Positions 9,463-17,835 of a DNA stretch of 37,705 nucleotides are shown one piece after another. A program made the position numbers and the translations under genes. Where the stretch lies: positions 1 to 37,705 of the forward strand of contig CALUCM010000014.1 in assembly GCA_943914555.1 (NCBI GenBank). Direction: 5' to 3'. This DNA comes from an uncultured Francisella sp. GTDB taxonomy: Bacteria > Pseudomonadota > Gammaproteobacteria > Burkholderiales > Neisseriaceae. Numbering within the stretch: the first letter of the stretch is position 1; every line of letters starts with the position of its first letter. The notes under the pieces were generated by a model. It worked only from the letters and a program-made list of their open reading frames with translations. It did no database searches and was not told where the DNA came from.

Positions 9463-10200
9463 TTATAAACTAAATTCTTGGCCTAAATAAACACGTTTAA
9501 CCGCATCGTTACGAATCAACTGGTCAGCGTGGCCTTCTGCCAATACCTGGCCTTCATTGATGATATAAGTATAGTCACATATTTTTAGAGTTTCTCTCAC
9601 GTGATGATCAGTGATCAAGATGCCGATAGATTTTTTCTTTAAAAGCAAAATAATAGATTGAATATCGGCAATAGAGAGGGGATCAACACCTGAAAAAGGT
9701 TCGTCTAATAAAATGAATTGCGGATTACTTGCTAATACACGGGCGATTTCAACCCGGCGTCTCTCACCACCGGAAATACTAAGACCTAAATGGTTTTTTA
9801 TATGCATGATATCCAGTTCGGTCAATAACTGATAGAGCCGATGTTGTTGCTCACTTTTAGGATAATGCAGCTGTAAAATAGCCAATAGATTATCTTCTAC
9901 TGAAAGGTTTCTAAAAATTGATGCTTCTTGAGGTAGATAGCCAAGACCTAGCTGAAAACGTTTATGGATAGGCATATGAATGATATCAATATCATTCAAA
10001 TAAATATTACCAGTATCAGCACTCACTAAGCCGATAATTGTATAAAACAAACTGGTTTTACCTGCACCATTAGGGCCTAATAGTCCAACAATTTGTCCAC
10101 TGTTAAGACTGATAGAAACATCTTTAATAATTTTTTTCTTGTGAATCGTTTTATTGACTTTAACCACCTGTAGGTTAGATGATGGTTGGTGTGTCTGCAT
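9463..10200 (-). CDS. lptB: LPS export ABC transporter ATP-binding protein
   Basis: This is the cytoplasmic ATPase that powers extraction of lipopolysaccharide from the inner membrane by LptB2FG and its passage through LptC-LptA-LptD. The 245-residue protein has Walker A GPNGAGKTS near residue 42, a Q-loop near LPQEAS, the ABC signature LSISGGERRR, Walker B FILLDEPFSGVDP and the H-loop DHHVRET. A good AGGA ribosome binding site precedes the ATG by about 8 bases. It is the last gene of the operon, 24 bases after lptA. The rpoN gene that often follows lptB in proteobacteria is not here. Confidence 0.97.
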   Translation of the reverse strand: MQTHQPSSNLQVVKVNKTIHKKKIIKDVSISLNSGQIVGLLGPNGAGKTSLFYTIIGLVSADTGNIYLNDIDIIHMPIHKRFQLGLGYLPQEASIFRNLSVEDNLLAILQLHYPKSEQQHRLYQLLTELDIMHIKNHLGLSISGGERRRVEIARVLASNPQFILLDEPFSGVDPLSIADIQSIILLLKKKSIGILITDHHVRETLKICDYTYIINEGQVLAEGHADQLIRNDAVKRVYLGQEFSL

Positions 10201-10224
10201 GAGGTATTCCTAAGTGGGTGAGAT

Positions 10225-10713
10225 TTAATGAGGATAAAATACCAAACTCGCTTTATGTTGTTGATCAGCATCAATCTCATAATGATGAGAGAGCGCATTG
10301 TAGCGAATAACGCCTCCTTGTAACTTATTTTTTTGTAGAGACATCGCGGCATTTCCCTGTAACTCTAATTTTCGTTGTTGATCATCATAAGAGAGAGTGT
10401 TGGCTTGTGCTTGAAGCAATTCTAATTGCTGATGATAGTGTACTTTTTTTTGCAATTTTGAATGCCCTTGAGCTTGAAAATGGTACCCACCTTGTCTAGT
10501 TTCATTTACAGTAGAGTAATCAGCATTAAGTTGAAAATCACCTTGAGTGATTGATACCGCCTGATTAAGACGAATATTTTTGGTGGACTGGTCAACAAAA
10601 ATCATACCCGCAGCGATTTTTATTGGTGTTTTATCAGTATTTAATGCTTTACTCATGGCAGCTGTAGCAACCAACATACTGCTAATAAGCCAAATAAAAT
10701 GTTTATTGGCCAT
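10225..10713 (-). CDS. lptA: Periplasmic LPS-bridge protein LptA
   Basis: LptA forms the beta-jellyroll bridge that carries lipopolysaccharide across the periplasm between LptC and LptD. The chosen ATG gives 162 residues, starting with a signal peptide (hydrophobic core FIWLISSMLVATAA, probable cleavage after SKA). An OstA-like domain follows, with repeated strands such as IRLNQAVSITQGDFQLNAD and KLELQGNAAMSLQ. The open frame runs 12 codons further upstream, but the signal peptide defines the start at 10713. That start overlaps the lptC 3' end by 11 bases, pointing to coupled translation. It is slightly shorter than E. coli LptA (185) at its C-terminus. Confidence 0.88.
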   Translation of the reverse strand: MANKHFIWLISSMLVATAAMSKALNTDKTPIKIAAGMIFVDQSTKNIRLNQAVSITQGDFQLNADYSTVNETRQGGYHFQAQGHSKLQKKVHYHQQLELLQAQANTLSYDDQQRKLELQGNAAMSLQKNKLQGGVIRYNALSHHYEIDADQQHKASLVFYPH

Positions 10714-11086
10714 TGATAATAATTTCCACTTTGCCATTATGTTGATCACCTATAAACTGTACGGACTTATTATCAGAGCGATAAATTGCTTGTTTTGCAT
10801 TTAGTTGTTGACTCTGTCCATGGGCATTATAACTGTGGACATAGACATTATCTAGCAAATAATAATCTTTTTGCTGTGATATTTTTTGAGCAACAATTTT
10901 ATTTTTTAAGGAACCATTAAGAGTAAAGCTTTTAATTTTAGCATGATACATGGTACTTAGCGGTTGGTGATTATGAGCAGAAGTACTTGCTTTAAAAATA
11001 GGCAAAGCACTAAACCACATAGTAACCAGTGATAGAAAGGCGATGAGAATCAAGGGGAATAAATAATGTTGCCAATGATTATTCAT
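10703..11086 (-). CDS. lptC: LPS export protein LptC, C-terminally short
   Basis: LptC is the bitopic inner-membrane protein that passes lipopolysaccharide from LptB2FG to LptA. Identity rests mainly on position (kdsD-kdsC-lptC-lptA-lptB) and architecture: one N-terminal transmembrane helix (YLFPLILIAFLSLVTMWF) followed by beta-strand-rich sequence with the family-like LNAKQAIYRSDNKSVQFIGD region. The frame opens further upstream inside kdsC, but the ATG at 11086, overlapping kdsC by 8 bases, gives the expected N-terminus. The product is only 127 residues, against about 190 in E. coli and Neisseria. It stops where lptA begins, so the last several strands of the jellyroll are missing. Confidence 0.8.
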   Translation of the reverse strand: MNNHWQHYLFPLILIAFLSLVTMWFSALPIFKASTSAHNHQPLSTMYHAKIKSFTLNGSLKNKIVAQKISQQKDYYLLDNVYVHSYNAHGQSQQLNAKQAIYRSDNKSVQFIGDQHNGKVEIIINGQ

Positions 11087-11633
11087 ACAACCACTGATCC
11101 TTGAGTAGTGCATCAAGATAATCCTGTGCATATAAAAGAATATCACATACTTCGCGTACTGCACCTTTACCGCCTTGTGCTTGCGTTGTGTAATCGCAAT
11201 AGGGAAAGAGCATGGGATGAGCATCTTGTACTGCAACAGCAAGACCGACTTTTCTTAAAATAGGCAAATCAACAAGATCATCTGCAATGTAGGCGCATTC
11301 ATCTGCCTTAAAATTTGTTTGTTCACTTAATCTGTGCCAGGCCGCAGATTTGTCCTGTACTCCAGCCACATAATGATTGATCTTTAACTCTTCTGCACGC
11401 TTGGCCACAACCTCATCGTCTCGTCCTGTAATAATCGCCGTCTGCAATCCCATTTGATGTATCATCACCAAGCCTAAGCCATCACGCACAAAAAAATTTT
11501 TACTAGGCGTTTCTCGGTTTGGATGATAGTGTAGTAGTCCATCACATAAGACGCCGTCAACATCCATCATGAGCAATTTAATCTGGCGCGCTTTATTAAT
11601 GACCACCGAATCAAGTTTAAGGTAAAAATTCAT
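11079..11633 (-). CDS. kdsC: 3-deoxy-D-manno-octulosonate 8-phosphate phosphatase
   Basis: KdsC removes the phosphate from Kdo-8-phosphate, the last step before CMP activation in Kdo synthesis. It is a HAD-superfamily enzyme of 184 residues. The nucleophile motif LLMMDVDGVLCDG is near residue 25, then a Thr in the AIITGRDDEVV motif, the Lys near VQDKSAA, and the acidic CAYIADDLVDLPIL motif. The open frame extends 18 codons into kdsD, but the ATG at 11633 overlaps the kdsD stop by one base (TAATG), so it is taken as the start. This overlap strongly suggests coupled translation with kdsD. Confidence 0.95.
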   Translation of the reverse strand: MNFYLKLDSVVINKARQIKLLMMDVDGVLCDGLLHYHPNRETPSKNFFVRDGLGLVMIHQMGLQTAIITGRDDEVVAKRAEELKINHYVAGVQDKSAAWHRLSEQTNFKADECAYIADDLVDLPILRKVGLAVAVQDAHPMLFPYCDYTTQAQGGKGAVREVCDILLYAQDYLDALLKDQWLYE

Positions 11634-12619
11634 TAGGCTATTCCTGCGTTGACTAATTGATGCATGGTCAAGACCCCTATCAGACATTGATTATGATCAA
11701 CGACAATCAGTGAAGTAATTTGATACTGTTGCATCTGATGGAGGGCTTCACTAGCCAATCGATTGGCTGTGGTAGTGTGTGGATGAACAGTCATGATTTC
11801 GTGAATTGTTCTATTATCAAATGCTTCTTCTTTTTGAAATAAACGCCGTAAATCTCCATCAGTAAAAATACCTAATATATGCTGTTGTTTGTCAATGATA
11901 ATGGCTATGCCTAAACGAGATTGAGTCATGGTAATAATAGCTTCTTTAAGAGTTTGTTCAGGGTACATTACAGGTGTGTTTTTCAACGGATACATCAGAT
12001 CTTTTACATGCAATAATAATCGCTTACCCAGACTGCCTCCTGGATGAGAACGAGCAAAATCATCAGGAGTGAAATGGCGTGCTTGCAATAAACAAATTGC
12101 TAGAGCATCTCCTAAGGCCAAACTTAAAGTAGTGCTGGTGGTAGGAGCCAAACCCAAAGGACAGGCTTCTTGCTCTATTTTTGCTAGTACATGAATATCA
12201 GCAACCTGAGCAAGTGTGGAAGTAGTGTTTCCAGTAATAGCAATGATTAAAACCCCCATCCGCTTTAAAGCAGGAAGTAGGGCAATTATTTCTGCACTTT
12301 CTCCTGAATTTGAGAGCAAAAGTAGCACGTCCTGGGTGGTAATCATACCCAAATCTCCATGTGCTGCTTCGGCTGGATGAATAAAAAATGCAGGGCTCCC
12401 TGTTGATGCTAGCGTAGAAGCAATTTTATTGGCCACATGTCCAGATTTACCTATTCCTGTCAAAATAATGCGACCTTGACAGTGAAGAAGGGCGCGTACA
12501 GCATCGATAAAGGGTTGACCTAAAGATTCTCGGATATCAAGTAAAGCCTGTGCTTCAATTGTTAATACTTTTTTTGCGTGCTTCAAAATGGAAGCAGGAT
12601 TTGAAGAAAAATCGTCCAT
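11633..12619 (-). CDS. kdsD: D-arabinose 5-phosphate isomerase
   Basis: KdsD interconverts ribulose 5-phosphate and arabinose 5-phosphate, supplying the first precursor for Kdo. The 328-residue protein has an N-terminal SIS sugar-isomerase domain (ILTGIGKSGHVANKIASTLA; HPAEAAHGDLGM; LLLSNSGESAEI) and two C-terminal CBS domains (roughly 205-265 and 275-328, with IFTDGDLRR between). A GTG four codons further upstream is possible, but the GTGGA at that spot sits at ribosome-binding distance from the ATG at 12619, so the ATG is preferred. It lies between aroA and kdsC in the same direction. GutQ is a paralogue, but the kds/lpt context supports KdsD. Confidence 0.93.
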   Translation of the reverse strand: MDDFSSNPASILKHAKKVLTIEAQALLDIRESLGQPFIDAVRALLHCQGRIILTGIGKSGHVANKIASTLASTGSPAFFIHPAEAAHGDLGMITTQDVLLLLSNSGESAEIIALLPALKRMGVLIIAITGNTTSTLAQVADIHVLAKIEQEACPLGLAPTTSTTLSLALGDALAICLLQARHFTPDDFARSHPGGSLGKRLLLHVKDLMYPLKNTPVMYPEQTLKEAIITMTQSRLGIAIIIDKQQHILGIFTDGDLRRLFQKEEAFDNRTIHEIMTVHPHTTTANRLASEALHQMQQYQITSLIVVDHNQCLIGVLTMHQLVNAGIA

Positions 12620-12644
12620 GTAAAAATCCACTGTATCTTTATAA

Positions 12645-13967
12645 TTATAATGTTTTCAAATGATTTTGAGTAGCATCTAAAGGGCAGGTCACATCTGCAA
12701 ATCGATGAAAAAAATCTGGAAAAGTTTTGTTCACACAGTTTGGTTCATGGATAACAATAGGCACATGCAGTAAACTTACTAGGGAGAAGCACATTGCCAT
12801 GCGGTGGTCATCATAAGTCTTAATATGTGCGTTTGCTGTCAACTGTTCTGGGGGGGTAATGCTGATTGAATCATTATCGGTATTAACTTGTGCACCTAAC
12901 TTTTGTAATTCGCAAGCCATAGCATTTAATCGATCGGTTTCTTTAACACGCCAACTTTCAACGCCACGAATATGAGAAGTTCCTTCGGCTGCTAAAGCAA
13001 TAATGCAAAAAACCATAGCAGCATCGGGAATATCTTTGGCATTAATATCAAAAGCAGGAATTTTTTGAGCAGGATTACGAGAAACACTTGTAGTGTGCTC
13101 CCCGTAGGTAATTGTTGCTCCTAAGTTATGTAAATGCTGCAAAAAAGTGATATCCCCTTGGATGCTATTTTTACCCACACCCTCTACTTGAATTGGTACG
13201 CCACTTAAGTAAGATGCAGCCCAGAAATAAGAAGCGCTGGAAGCATCACCTTCTATCCAGTAGTGCTTAGGCGCACGATAGGATTGTCTTGCGGGAATGA
13301 CAAAAGACTGCTGCTGATTTTTATTAATTTTAATGCCAAATTGGGTTAGTAATTTCAACGTCATGTCTACATAGGGCTGCGAAATTAATTGATCTTTAAG
13401 ATAAATAGTAAGAGGTCTTTGTAATTGAGGCAAAGCAATGAGGAGAGCAGATAGAAATTGGCTAGATACTTTGCCGCTGACATATAATTCATTATGGTGG
13501 TTATCCACAAAAGGATTGATATGTAACGGAGGATAACCGACGTTATTTTCATACTGTATGTGTGCACCAATCTGTCTGAGAGCATCTACTAAATCGCCAA
13601 TTGGTCTTTCATGCATGCGTGCAGTACCATGTAAGCGATAATGAGACTGTTGTAAAGCCAAAACTGCAGTTAAGGATCGAAAAGCAGTACCTGCATTCCC
13701 TAGAAATAAATCAGTCTCTGGTAAAAACAAACCACCTTGCCCACAAACTTGCCAGATATTATCATGTTGACGATTAATGATAATACCCAACCTTTTTAAG
13801 GCTTCACACAGATAATAGCTATCATCTGCTTCGAGTACATTGTGTAGTTGGCAAGGTTCTTTACTCAAAGCGGCAAGCAAAAGTGCACGATTGGTAATAC
13901 TTTTTGATCCTGGTAAAGAGACAGTACTCTTCTTGAGAGAAGCTGGAGCCAAAAATAATTCATTCAT
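12645..13967 (-). CDS. aroA: 3-phosphoshikimate 1-carboxyvinyltransferase (EPSP synthase)
   Basis: AroA joins shikimate 3-phosphate and phosphoenolpyruvate in the sixth step of the shikimate pathway, in the cytoplasm. The 440-residue length fits the family. Motifs seen are the N-terminal PGSKSITNRALLLAAL, the PEP-binding loop LFLGNAGTAFRSLTA near residue 90, GDASSASYFWAA, RVKETDRL and YDDHRMAMCFSL. In the PEP loop, the residue aligned with E. coli Pro101 is Ser (codon TCC at 13674-13676). A TTG two codons upstream could also start the frame, but the ATG at 13967 is simpler. No strong ribosome binding site precedes it, so it may depend on translation of the gene upstream, whose stop is 40 bases away. 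Confidence 0.96.
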   Translation of the reverse strand: MNELFLAPASLKKSTVSLPGSKSITNRALLLAALSKEPCQLHNVLEADDSYYLCEALKRLGIIINRQHDNIWQVCGQGGLFLPETDLFLGNAGTAFRSLTAVLALQQSHYRLHGTARMHERPIGDLVDALRQIGAHIQYENNVGYPPLHINPFVDNHHNELYVSGKVSSQFLSALLIALPQLQRPLTIYLKDQLISQPYVDMTLKLLTQFGIKINKNQQQSFVIPARQSYRAPKHYWIEGDASSASYFWAASYLSGVPIQVEGVGKNSIQGDITFLQHLHNLGATITYGEHTTSVSRNPAQKIPAFDINAKDIPDAAMVFCIIALAAEGTSHIRGVESWRVKETDRLNAMACELQKLGAQVNTDNDSISITPPEQLTANAHIKTYDDHRMAMCFSLVSLLHVPIVIHEPNCVNKTFPDFFHRFADVTCPLDATQNHLKTL

Positions 13968-14007
13968 GTTCAATTAACGGTTTTTCTATTAAAAAAGTGA
14001 TGTTTTT

Positions 14008-15063
14008 TCAACGACTAATGCCATCTTGCTGTAAAGCTTTTTCATACGTTGGTATTGGTTCTTCATAATCTAGAGGTGACTTAAGTAGACGCTGCTTATC
14101 AACTTTACATTCATCAAGTAATTGACACAACTCATCGATAATTTGATCCAGGCAATCAGCAGGTAATAATTGCCAGCTATAATTAAAACGTAGGGTAGGA
14201 TTAACCAGTGATTGGAAATTAATTTCCAGAGAACCGCCAAGACGGCTGGCGATTACCACAGCAACCGGCTGGTGGTTTAATTTAAGATGATAAATTGCCT
14301 CTGCTGCATACAATTCCAACGCCATTTTATTGCGCACATACGCTCCATGCATCAAACCAGTCAATGGAGTCATTGGAGATAAAGGATTAACAAAAGCATT
14401 GATTTTTTTCTCACTAAAAAAATTAATCCAAAAATACATGAGACGCATCCGATTAGAATTGCTAATAGAGGGAGGAACTGTGACATTACCTTTTTGTTTT
14501 ATATTTCCTAATATAAAGGCCAATAGGACTTGTGTTTTTTGGTTAATTTGCCAGGAATCTACTTTTGCCACGGATAAAACAGATGGATCATGTTTGGCTT
14601 GGTACCAGTTTAAGGCAGTAAAATGTGACAATTGTTCTGCTGATAATAAATGCGGGGCGAAAGTAAGCGACTGCCACTGTCTGGGTAGACAATCAAGTAT
14701 TAGAGTATTCCACTTTTCTTGCGGATAAGACAAATTAAGTTTTATTGCCTGTTGGCTAGATGCTATCAAAATAAAAGGAAAAACCAGGTACTGTGTTTCT
14801 TGATTTTTTGCTAATAAAACCTGCTCTAAGCTATCAATCAATATACGATATTCCTTGCTGGATTTAACTAAAGATAGGGCTACCGATAAAGGCAGTAGCT
14901 GTGCTCTTATCAATAAGGCATCGATTGCATGAACCAGTGCTTGTTGGGCACTAAATTTCTCTGCCTTATCCTCTGCGTTTTGATAACTATCTAATAAAAA
15001 TCGCAAATGGTTTTTACTTTTTACGGTCGCATAAGGGCGTGTATCGGAGATAGGATGATTCAT
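14008..15063 (-). CDS. Conserved-looking protein of unknown function, first gene of the aroA-kds-lpt unit
   Basis: I do not recognise this 351-residue protein. It has no clear signal peptide, membrane helix or metal-binding cysteine cluster, so it is probably cytoplasmic. The N-terminal 120 residues look alpha-helical. The middle (about 150-215) has hydrophobic strands and a Met-rich patch (NRMRLMYFWINFF). The C-terminal third (VAVVIASRLGGSLEINFQSL) looks like alternating strand and helix and ends in an acidic helix (CLDQIIDELCQLLDEC). Codon use and composition match the neighbours, and the reading frame is intact, which argues for a real gene. It starts about 45 bases after an extended -10 promoter and probably leads the operon. 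Position alone hints at an envelope or shikimate role. That is a guess. Confidence 0.8.
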   Translation of the reverse strand: MNHPISDTRPYATVKSKNHLRFLLDSYQNAEDKAEKFSAQQALVHAIDALLIRAQLLPLSVALSLVKSSKEYRILIDSLEQVLLAKNQETQYLVFPFILIASSQQAIKLNLSYPQEKWNTLILDCLPRQWQSLTFAPHLLSAEQLSHFTALNWYQAKHDPSVLSVAKVDSWQINQKTQVLLAFILGNIKQKGNVTVPPSISNSNRMRLMYFWINFFSEKKINAFVNPLSPMTPLTGLMHGAYVRNKMALELYAAEAIYHLKLNHQPVAVVIASRLGGSLEINFQSLVNPTLRFNYSWQLLPADCLDQIIDELCQLLDECKVDKQRLLKSPLDYEEPIPTYEKALQQDGISR

Positions 15064-15114
15064 GCGAAAAAATCTAAAACGACACTCAAGAAAATATGCC
15101 TATTACAAAAAAGG

Positions 15115-15123
15115 ATTATAGCA
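15115..15123 (-). promoter_or_regulatory. Extended -10 promoter for the unknown gene-aroA-kds-lpt operon
   Basis: On the minus strand this reads TGCTATAAT, an exact extended -10 element (TG, one base, TATAAT). It lies about 50 bases upstream of the ATG at 15063, in the 118-base gap after clpB. No convincing -35 box was found at 17 bases, which is common for extended -10 promoters. It would drive the whole seven-gene unit down to lptB independently of clpB. Confidence 0.5.
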
Positions 15124-15181
15124 TGAGAGCAATACGGCTATCTCCGATGTAATCTTTTTAAAGCAAATAGCTTCTACGTAT

Positions 15182-17761
15182 TTAATCAAAAGAAATCATA
15201 TCATCGTTGACTTTTACATGAATAGTCGAATCAGGAAGATATTTGCCCGAGATAATAGCTGATGCAAGTGGATTTTCTAAGCGTGTTTGAATCACTCGTT
15301 TTAAAGGACGAGCCCCGTACACTGGGTCAAACCCTGCTTGCGCCAAGTAATTTAACACCTCATCATTATAATGTAAGTGTAAACCGCTGTCTTCCAAGCG
15401 ATGACTCAAATAAGCTAATTGAATTTTTGCAATGTGTTTGATATTGTCTTGTGTCAATGCATGGAATATCACAATCTCATCGATACGGTTGATAATTTCT
15501 GGACGGAAAAATTGTTCTACATCTTTCATGATGACTTGTTTCATTTGTTGGTAGTCAGTCTCTGAGCTTAAACGCTGGATTTTTTCACTACCAATATTGG
15601 AAGTCATGATTACCACTGTATTTGTGAAATCAACGGTACGTCCCTGACCATCGGTTAAACGACCGTCATCCAAAATTTGTAACAGGATATTAAACACGTC
15701 ACGATGCGCTTTTTCTATCTCATCAAGCAAAATAACACTATAAGGTTTTCTACGTATCTGTTCTGTTAAATAACCTCCTTGTTCATAACCTATATATCCA
15801 GGAGGTGCCCCAATGAGTCGCGACACAGAATGTTTTTCCATGTATTCTGACATATCAATACGAATTAAGTGCGATTCACTACCAAACATAAATTCAGCCA
15901 AACTTTTGCTCAGTTCTGTTTTACCAACTCCAGTGGGCCCCAAAAACAAAAAGCTTGCGATCGGTTTGTTGGGATCTGAGATACCAGAGCGAGATCTTCT
16001 GATGGCATTAGCTACTGCGCAAATGGCTTCATCTTGACCCACCATGCGTTTGTGTAGTTCGGTTTCCATGTGAAGTAGACGTTCTTTTTCACCTTGCATC
16101 ATTTTAGAAACAGGAATACCTGTTATGCGTGACACAATATCAGCTACTTCATCTTCAGTTACTTTTGTTTTAAATAAGGTATTTTTCTGCTTCTCTGCAG
16201 AAGTATTTTTTTCCATCTCATGTAGTTGTGTGTGTAGACGAGGTAACTCGCCATATTTTAATTTAGATGCTTCTTCTAATTTGCCCTCGCGTGAATAACG
16301 TTCAATTTGTGTTTGAATATCTTCTATTTCTTTTTTTAGATGAGCACTGCCTTCTGAAGCTGATTTTTCTCTATTCCATACTTTTTCAAGATCATCATAA
16401 GAGTTCTTGATCTCAGCTATTTCTTCATTAATTAAAGCAAGCCTTTTTTTGCTTGCTTCATCATTTTCCTTAGAAAGGTGCATCTTCTCCATTTGTAGTT
16501 GAATTAATTTTCGATCCAATTTATCCATTTCCTCTGGCTTGGAATCAATTTCCATTTTGATACGACTGGCCGCTTCATCAATTAGATCAATAGCTTTATC
16601 AGGTAAGAAACGATCAGTGATGTACCGATTAGATAAAACGGCAGCCGCTACTAAAGCAGGATCAGTAATTTCAACACCGTGATGCGCCTCATAGCGCTGT
16701 TGTAAACCACGCAATATAGAGATGGTATCTTCTACTGTAGGCTCTTGTACCAATACTTTTTGAAAACGTCTTTCTAAAGCAGCATCTTTTTCAATATATT
16801 GTCGATACTCATCTAAAGTTGTGGCACCAATCAAATGTAGATCTCCCCTGGCTAAAGCAGGTTTTAACATATTTCCGGCATCCATCGTTCCTTCAGATTT
16901 ACCTGCACCAACTAAATTGTGTAATTCATCGATGAAAATAATAGGAGGTTCTTTTTGTTTGGCAATCTCACTTAGCACAGCTTTTAATCGTTCTTCAAAT
17001 TCACCGCGATATTTAGCTCCAGCGATCAATTGAGCTAAATCAAGTTCTAAAAGAGATTTATGGCGCAAACTTTCAGGGACTTCTCCATTCACAATACGTT
17101 GTGCCAACCCTTCTACAATTGCTGTTTTACCCACTCCTGGCTCACCAATCAGAACGGGGTTATTCTTGGTGCGTCGTTGCAACACTTGCATGGCTCGACG
17201 AATTTCATCATCACGTCCAATCACAGGATCAATTTTGCCATCTTTGGCTTTTTGAGTTAGATCTACTGTGTATTTTTTTAACGCATCACGTTGATTTTCT
17301 GCATCTTCACTGTTCACTTGTTGATTACCTCTGACTTGGTTAATTGCATTTTCTAAAGCTTCTATTGTTGCTCCGTATTTTTTGAGTAACTCCCCAGTTT
17401 GCTGCTTTGCTTCAAGTGCTGCTGGGAAAAAAAGTTCAGCAGCGATATATTGATCTTTTCTTTGTGTGGCATATTTGTCCATCAAGTTTAAGATATTCAC
17501 CAGTTCACGTGAAATATTGATCTCACCTCCAGTGCCAGATACTTTAGGTAAATGATTAAGTAAATCCTGTGTCTCTTGTTTCAAAAGAGGGATATTAATA
17601 TTTGCTTGGGATAGCAAAGCAATACTTTCATCATCTTTCAGTAAGATATTTAGTACATGTAATGCTTCTATATAGCTATTGTCTTGAGCAAGGGCTAAGC
17701 TTTGAGCCTCTGCCAATATTTGACGTACTTTGTTGGTGAAACGATTTTCGTTCATGGTCAT
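15182..17761 (-). CDS. clpB: ATP-dependent disaggregase chaperone ClpB
   Basis: ClpB is a hexameric AAA+ chaperone that pulls polypeptides out of aggregates together with DnaK. The 859 residues match the family. The N-domain (Clp_N repeats) spans about 1-150. The first ATPase domain follows, with Walker A GEPGVGKTA at 206-214 and Walker B IIFIDELHNLVGAG. A long coiled-coil middle domain (about 410-525) is rich in charged residues. The second ATPase domain has GPTGVGKTELSKS and VILLDEIEKAHRDV. The middle domain distinguishes it from ClpA and ClpC. ATG codons at 17761 and 17755 both fit the AAGGAAGGA ribosome binding site; the first is taken. A sigma-32-like promoter lies upstream. Confidence 0.98.
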   Translation of the reverse strand: MTMNENRFTNKVRQILAEAQSLALAQDNSYIEALHVLNILLKDDESIALLSQANINIPLLKQETQDLLNHLPKVSGTGGEINISRELVNILNLMDKYATQRKDQYIAAELFFPAALEAKQQTGELLKKYGATIEALENAINQVRGNQQVNSEDAENQRDALKKYTVDLTQKAKDGKIDPVIGRDDEIRRAMQVLQRRTKNNPVLIGEPGVGKTAIVEGLAQRIVNGEVPESLRHKSLLELDLAQLIAGAKYRGEFEERLKAVLSEIAKQKEPPIIFIDELHNLVGAGKSEGTMDAGNMLKPALARGDLHLIGATTLDEYRQYIEKDAALERRFQKVLVQEPTVEDTISILRGLQQRYEAHHGVEITDPALVAAAVLSNRYITDRFLPDKAIDLIDEAASRIKMEIDSKPEEMDKLDRKLIQLQMEKMHLSKENDEASKKRLALINEEIAEIKNSYDDLEKVWNREKSASEGSAHLKKEIEDIQTQIERYSREGKLEEASKLKYGELPRLHTQLHEMEKNTSAEKQKNTLFKTKVTEDEVADIVSRITGIPVSKMMQGEKERLLHMETELHKRMVGQDEAICAVANAIRRSRSGISDPNKPIASFLFLGPTGVGKTELSKSLAEFMFGSESHLIRIDMSEYMEKHSVSRLIGAPPGYIGYEQGGYLTEQIRRKPYSVILLDEIEKAHRDVFNILLQILDDGRLTDGQGRTVDFTNTVVIMTSNIGSEKIQRLSSETDYQQMKQVIMKDVEQFFRPEIINRIDEIVIFHALTQDNIKHIAKIQLAYLSHRLEDSGLHLHYNDEVLNYLAQAGFDPVYGARPLKRVIQTRLENPLASAIISGKYLPDSTIHVKVNDDMISFD

Positions 17762-17791
17762 TGTCCTTCCTTAGTCAAATTACATGCTAAT

Positions 17792-17818
17792 ATATTTGCT
17801 CAAAATAACTGATTTCAA
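17792..17818 (-). promoter_or_regulatory. Candidate sigma-32 (heat-shock) promoter of clpB
   Basis: On the minus strand, TTGAAA (17818-17813) is followed after 14 bases by CAAATAT (17798-17792). The sigma-32 consensus is CTTGAAA, 13-15 bases, then CCCATnT, so the -35 is exact over TTGAAA and the -10 differs at two positions. It sits about 31 bases upstream of the clpB ATG. ClpB is a classic sigma-32 target, and rpoH is encoded in this window. The assignment is by eye. Confidence 0.55.
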
Positions 17819-17835
17819 TGGATTATTAAGAACAT

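Noticed and set aside
11087..11242. Upstream extension of the lptC frame inside kdsC
   Set aside because: It would put 52 polar residues before the membrane helix, overlap kdsC deeply, and lacks family similarity; the ATG at 11086 fits the normal N-terminus.
11437..11444. GCCGTCTG, resembling the core of the Neisseria DNA uptake sequence
   Set aside because: It continues with CA rather than AA, lies within kdsC, and I saw no other copies, so it is not evidence of an uptake-sequence system here.
14330..14728. 132-codon plus-strand open frame opposite the unknown gene at 14008-15063
   Set aside because: It lies wholly antisense to a gene with better codon use, has no recognisable domain and no clear ribosome binding site.
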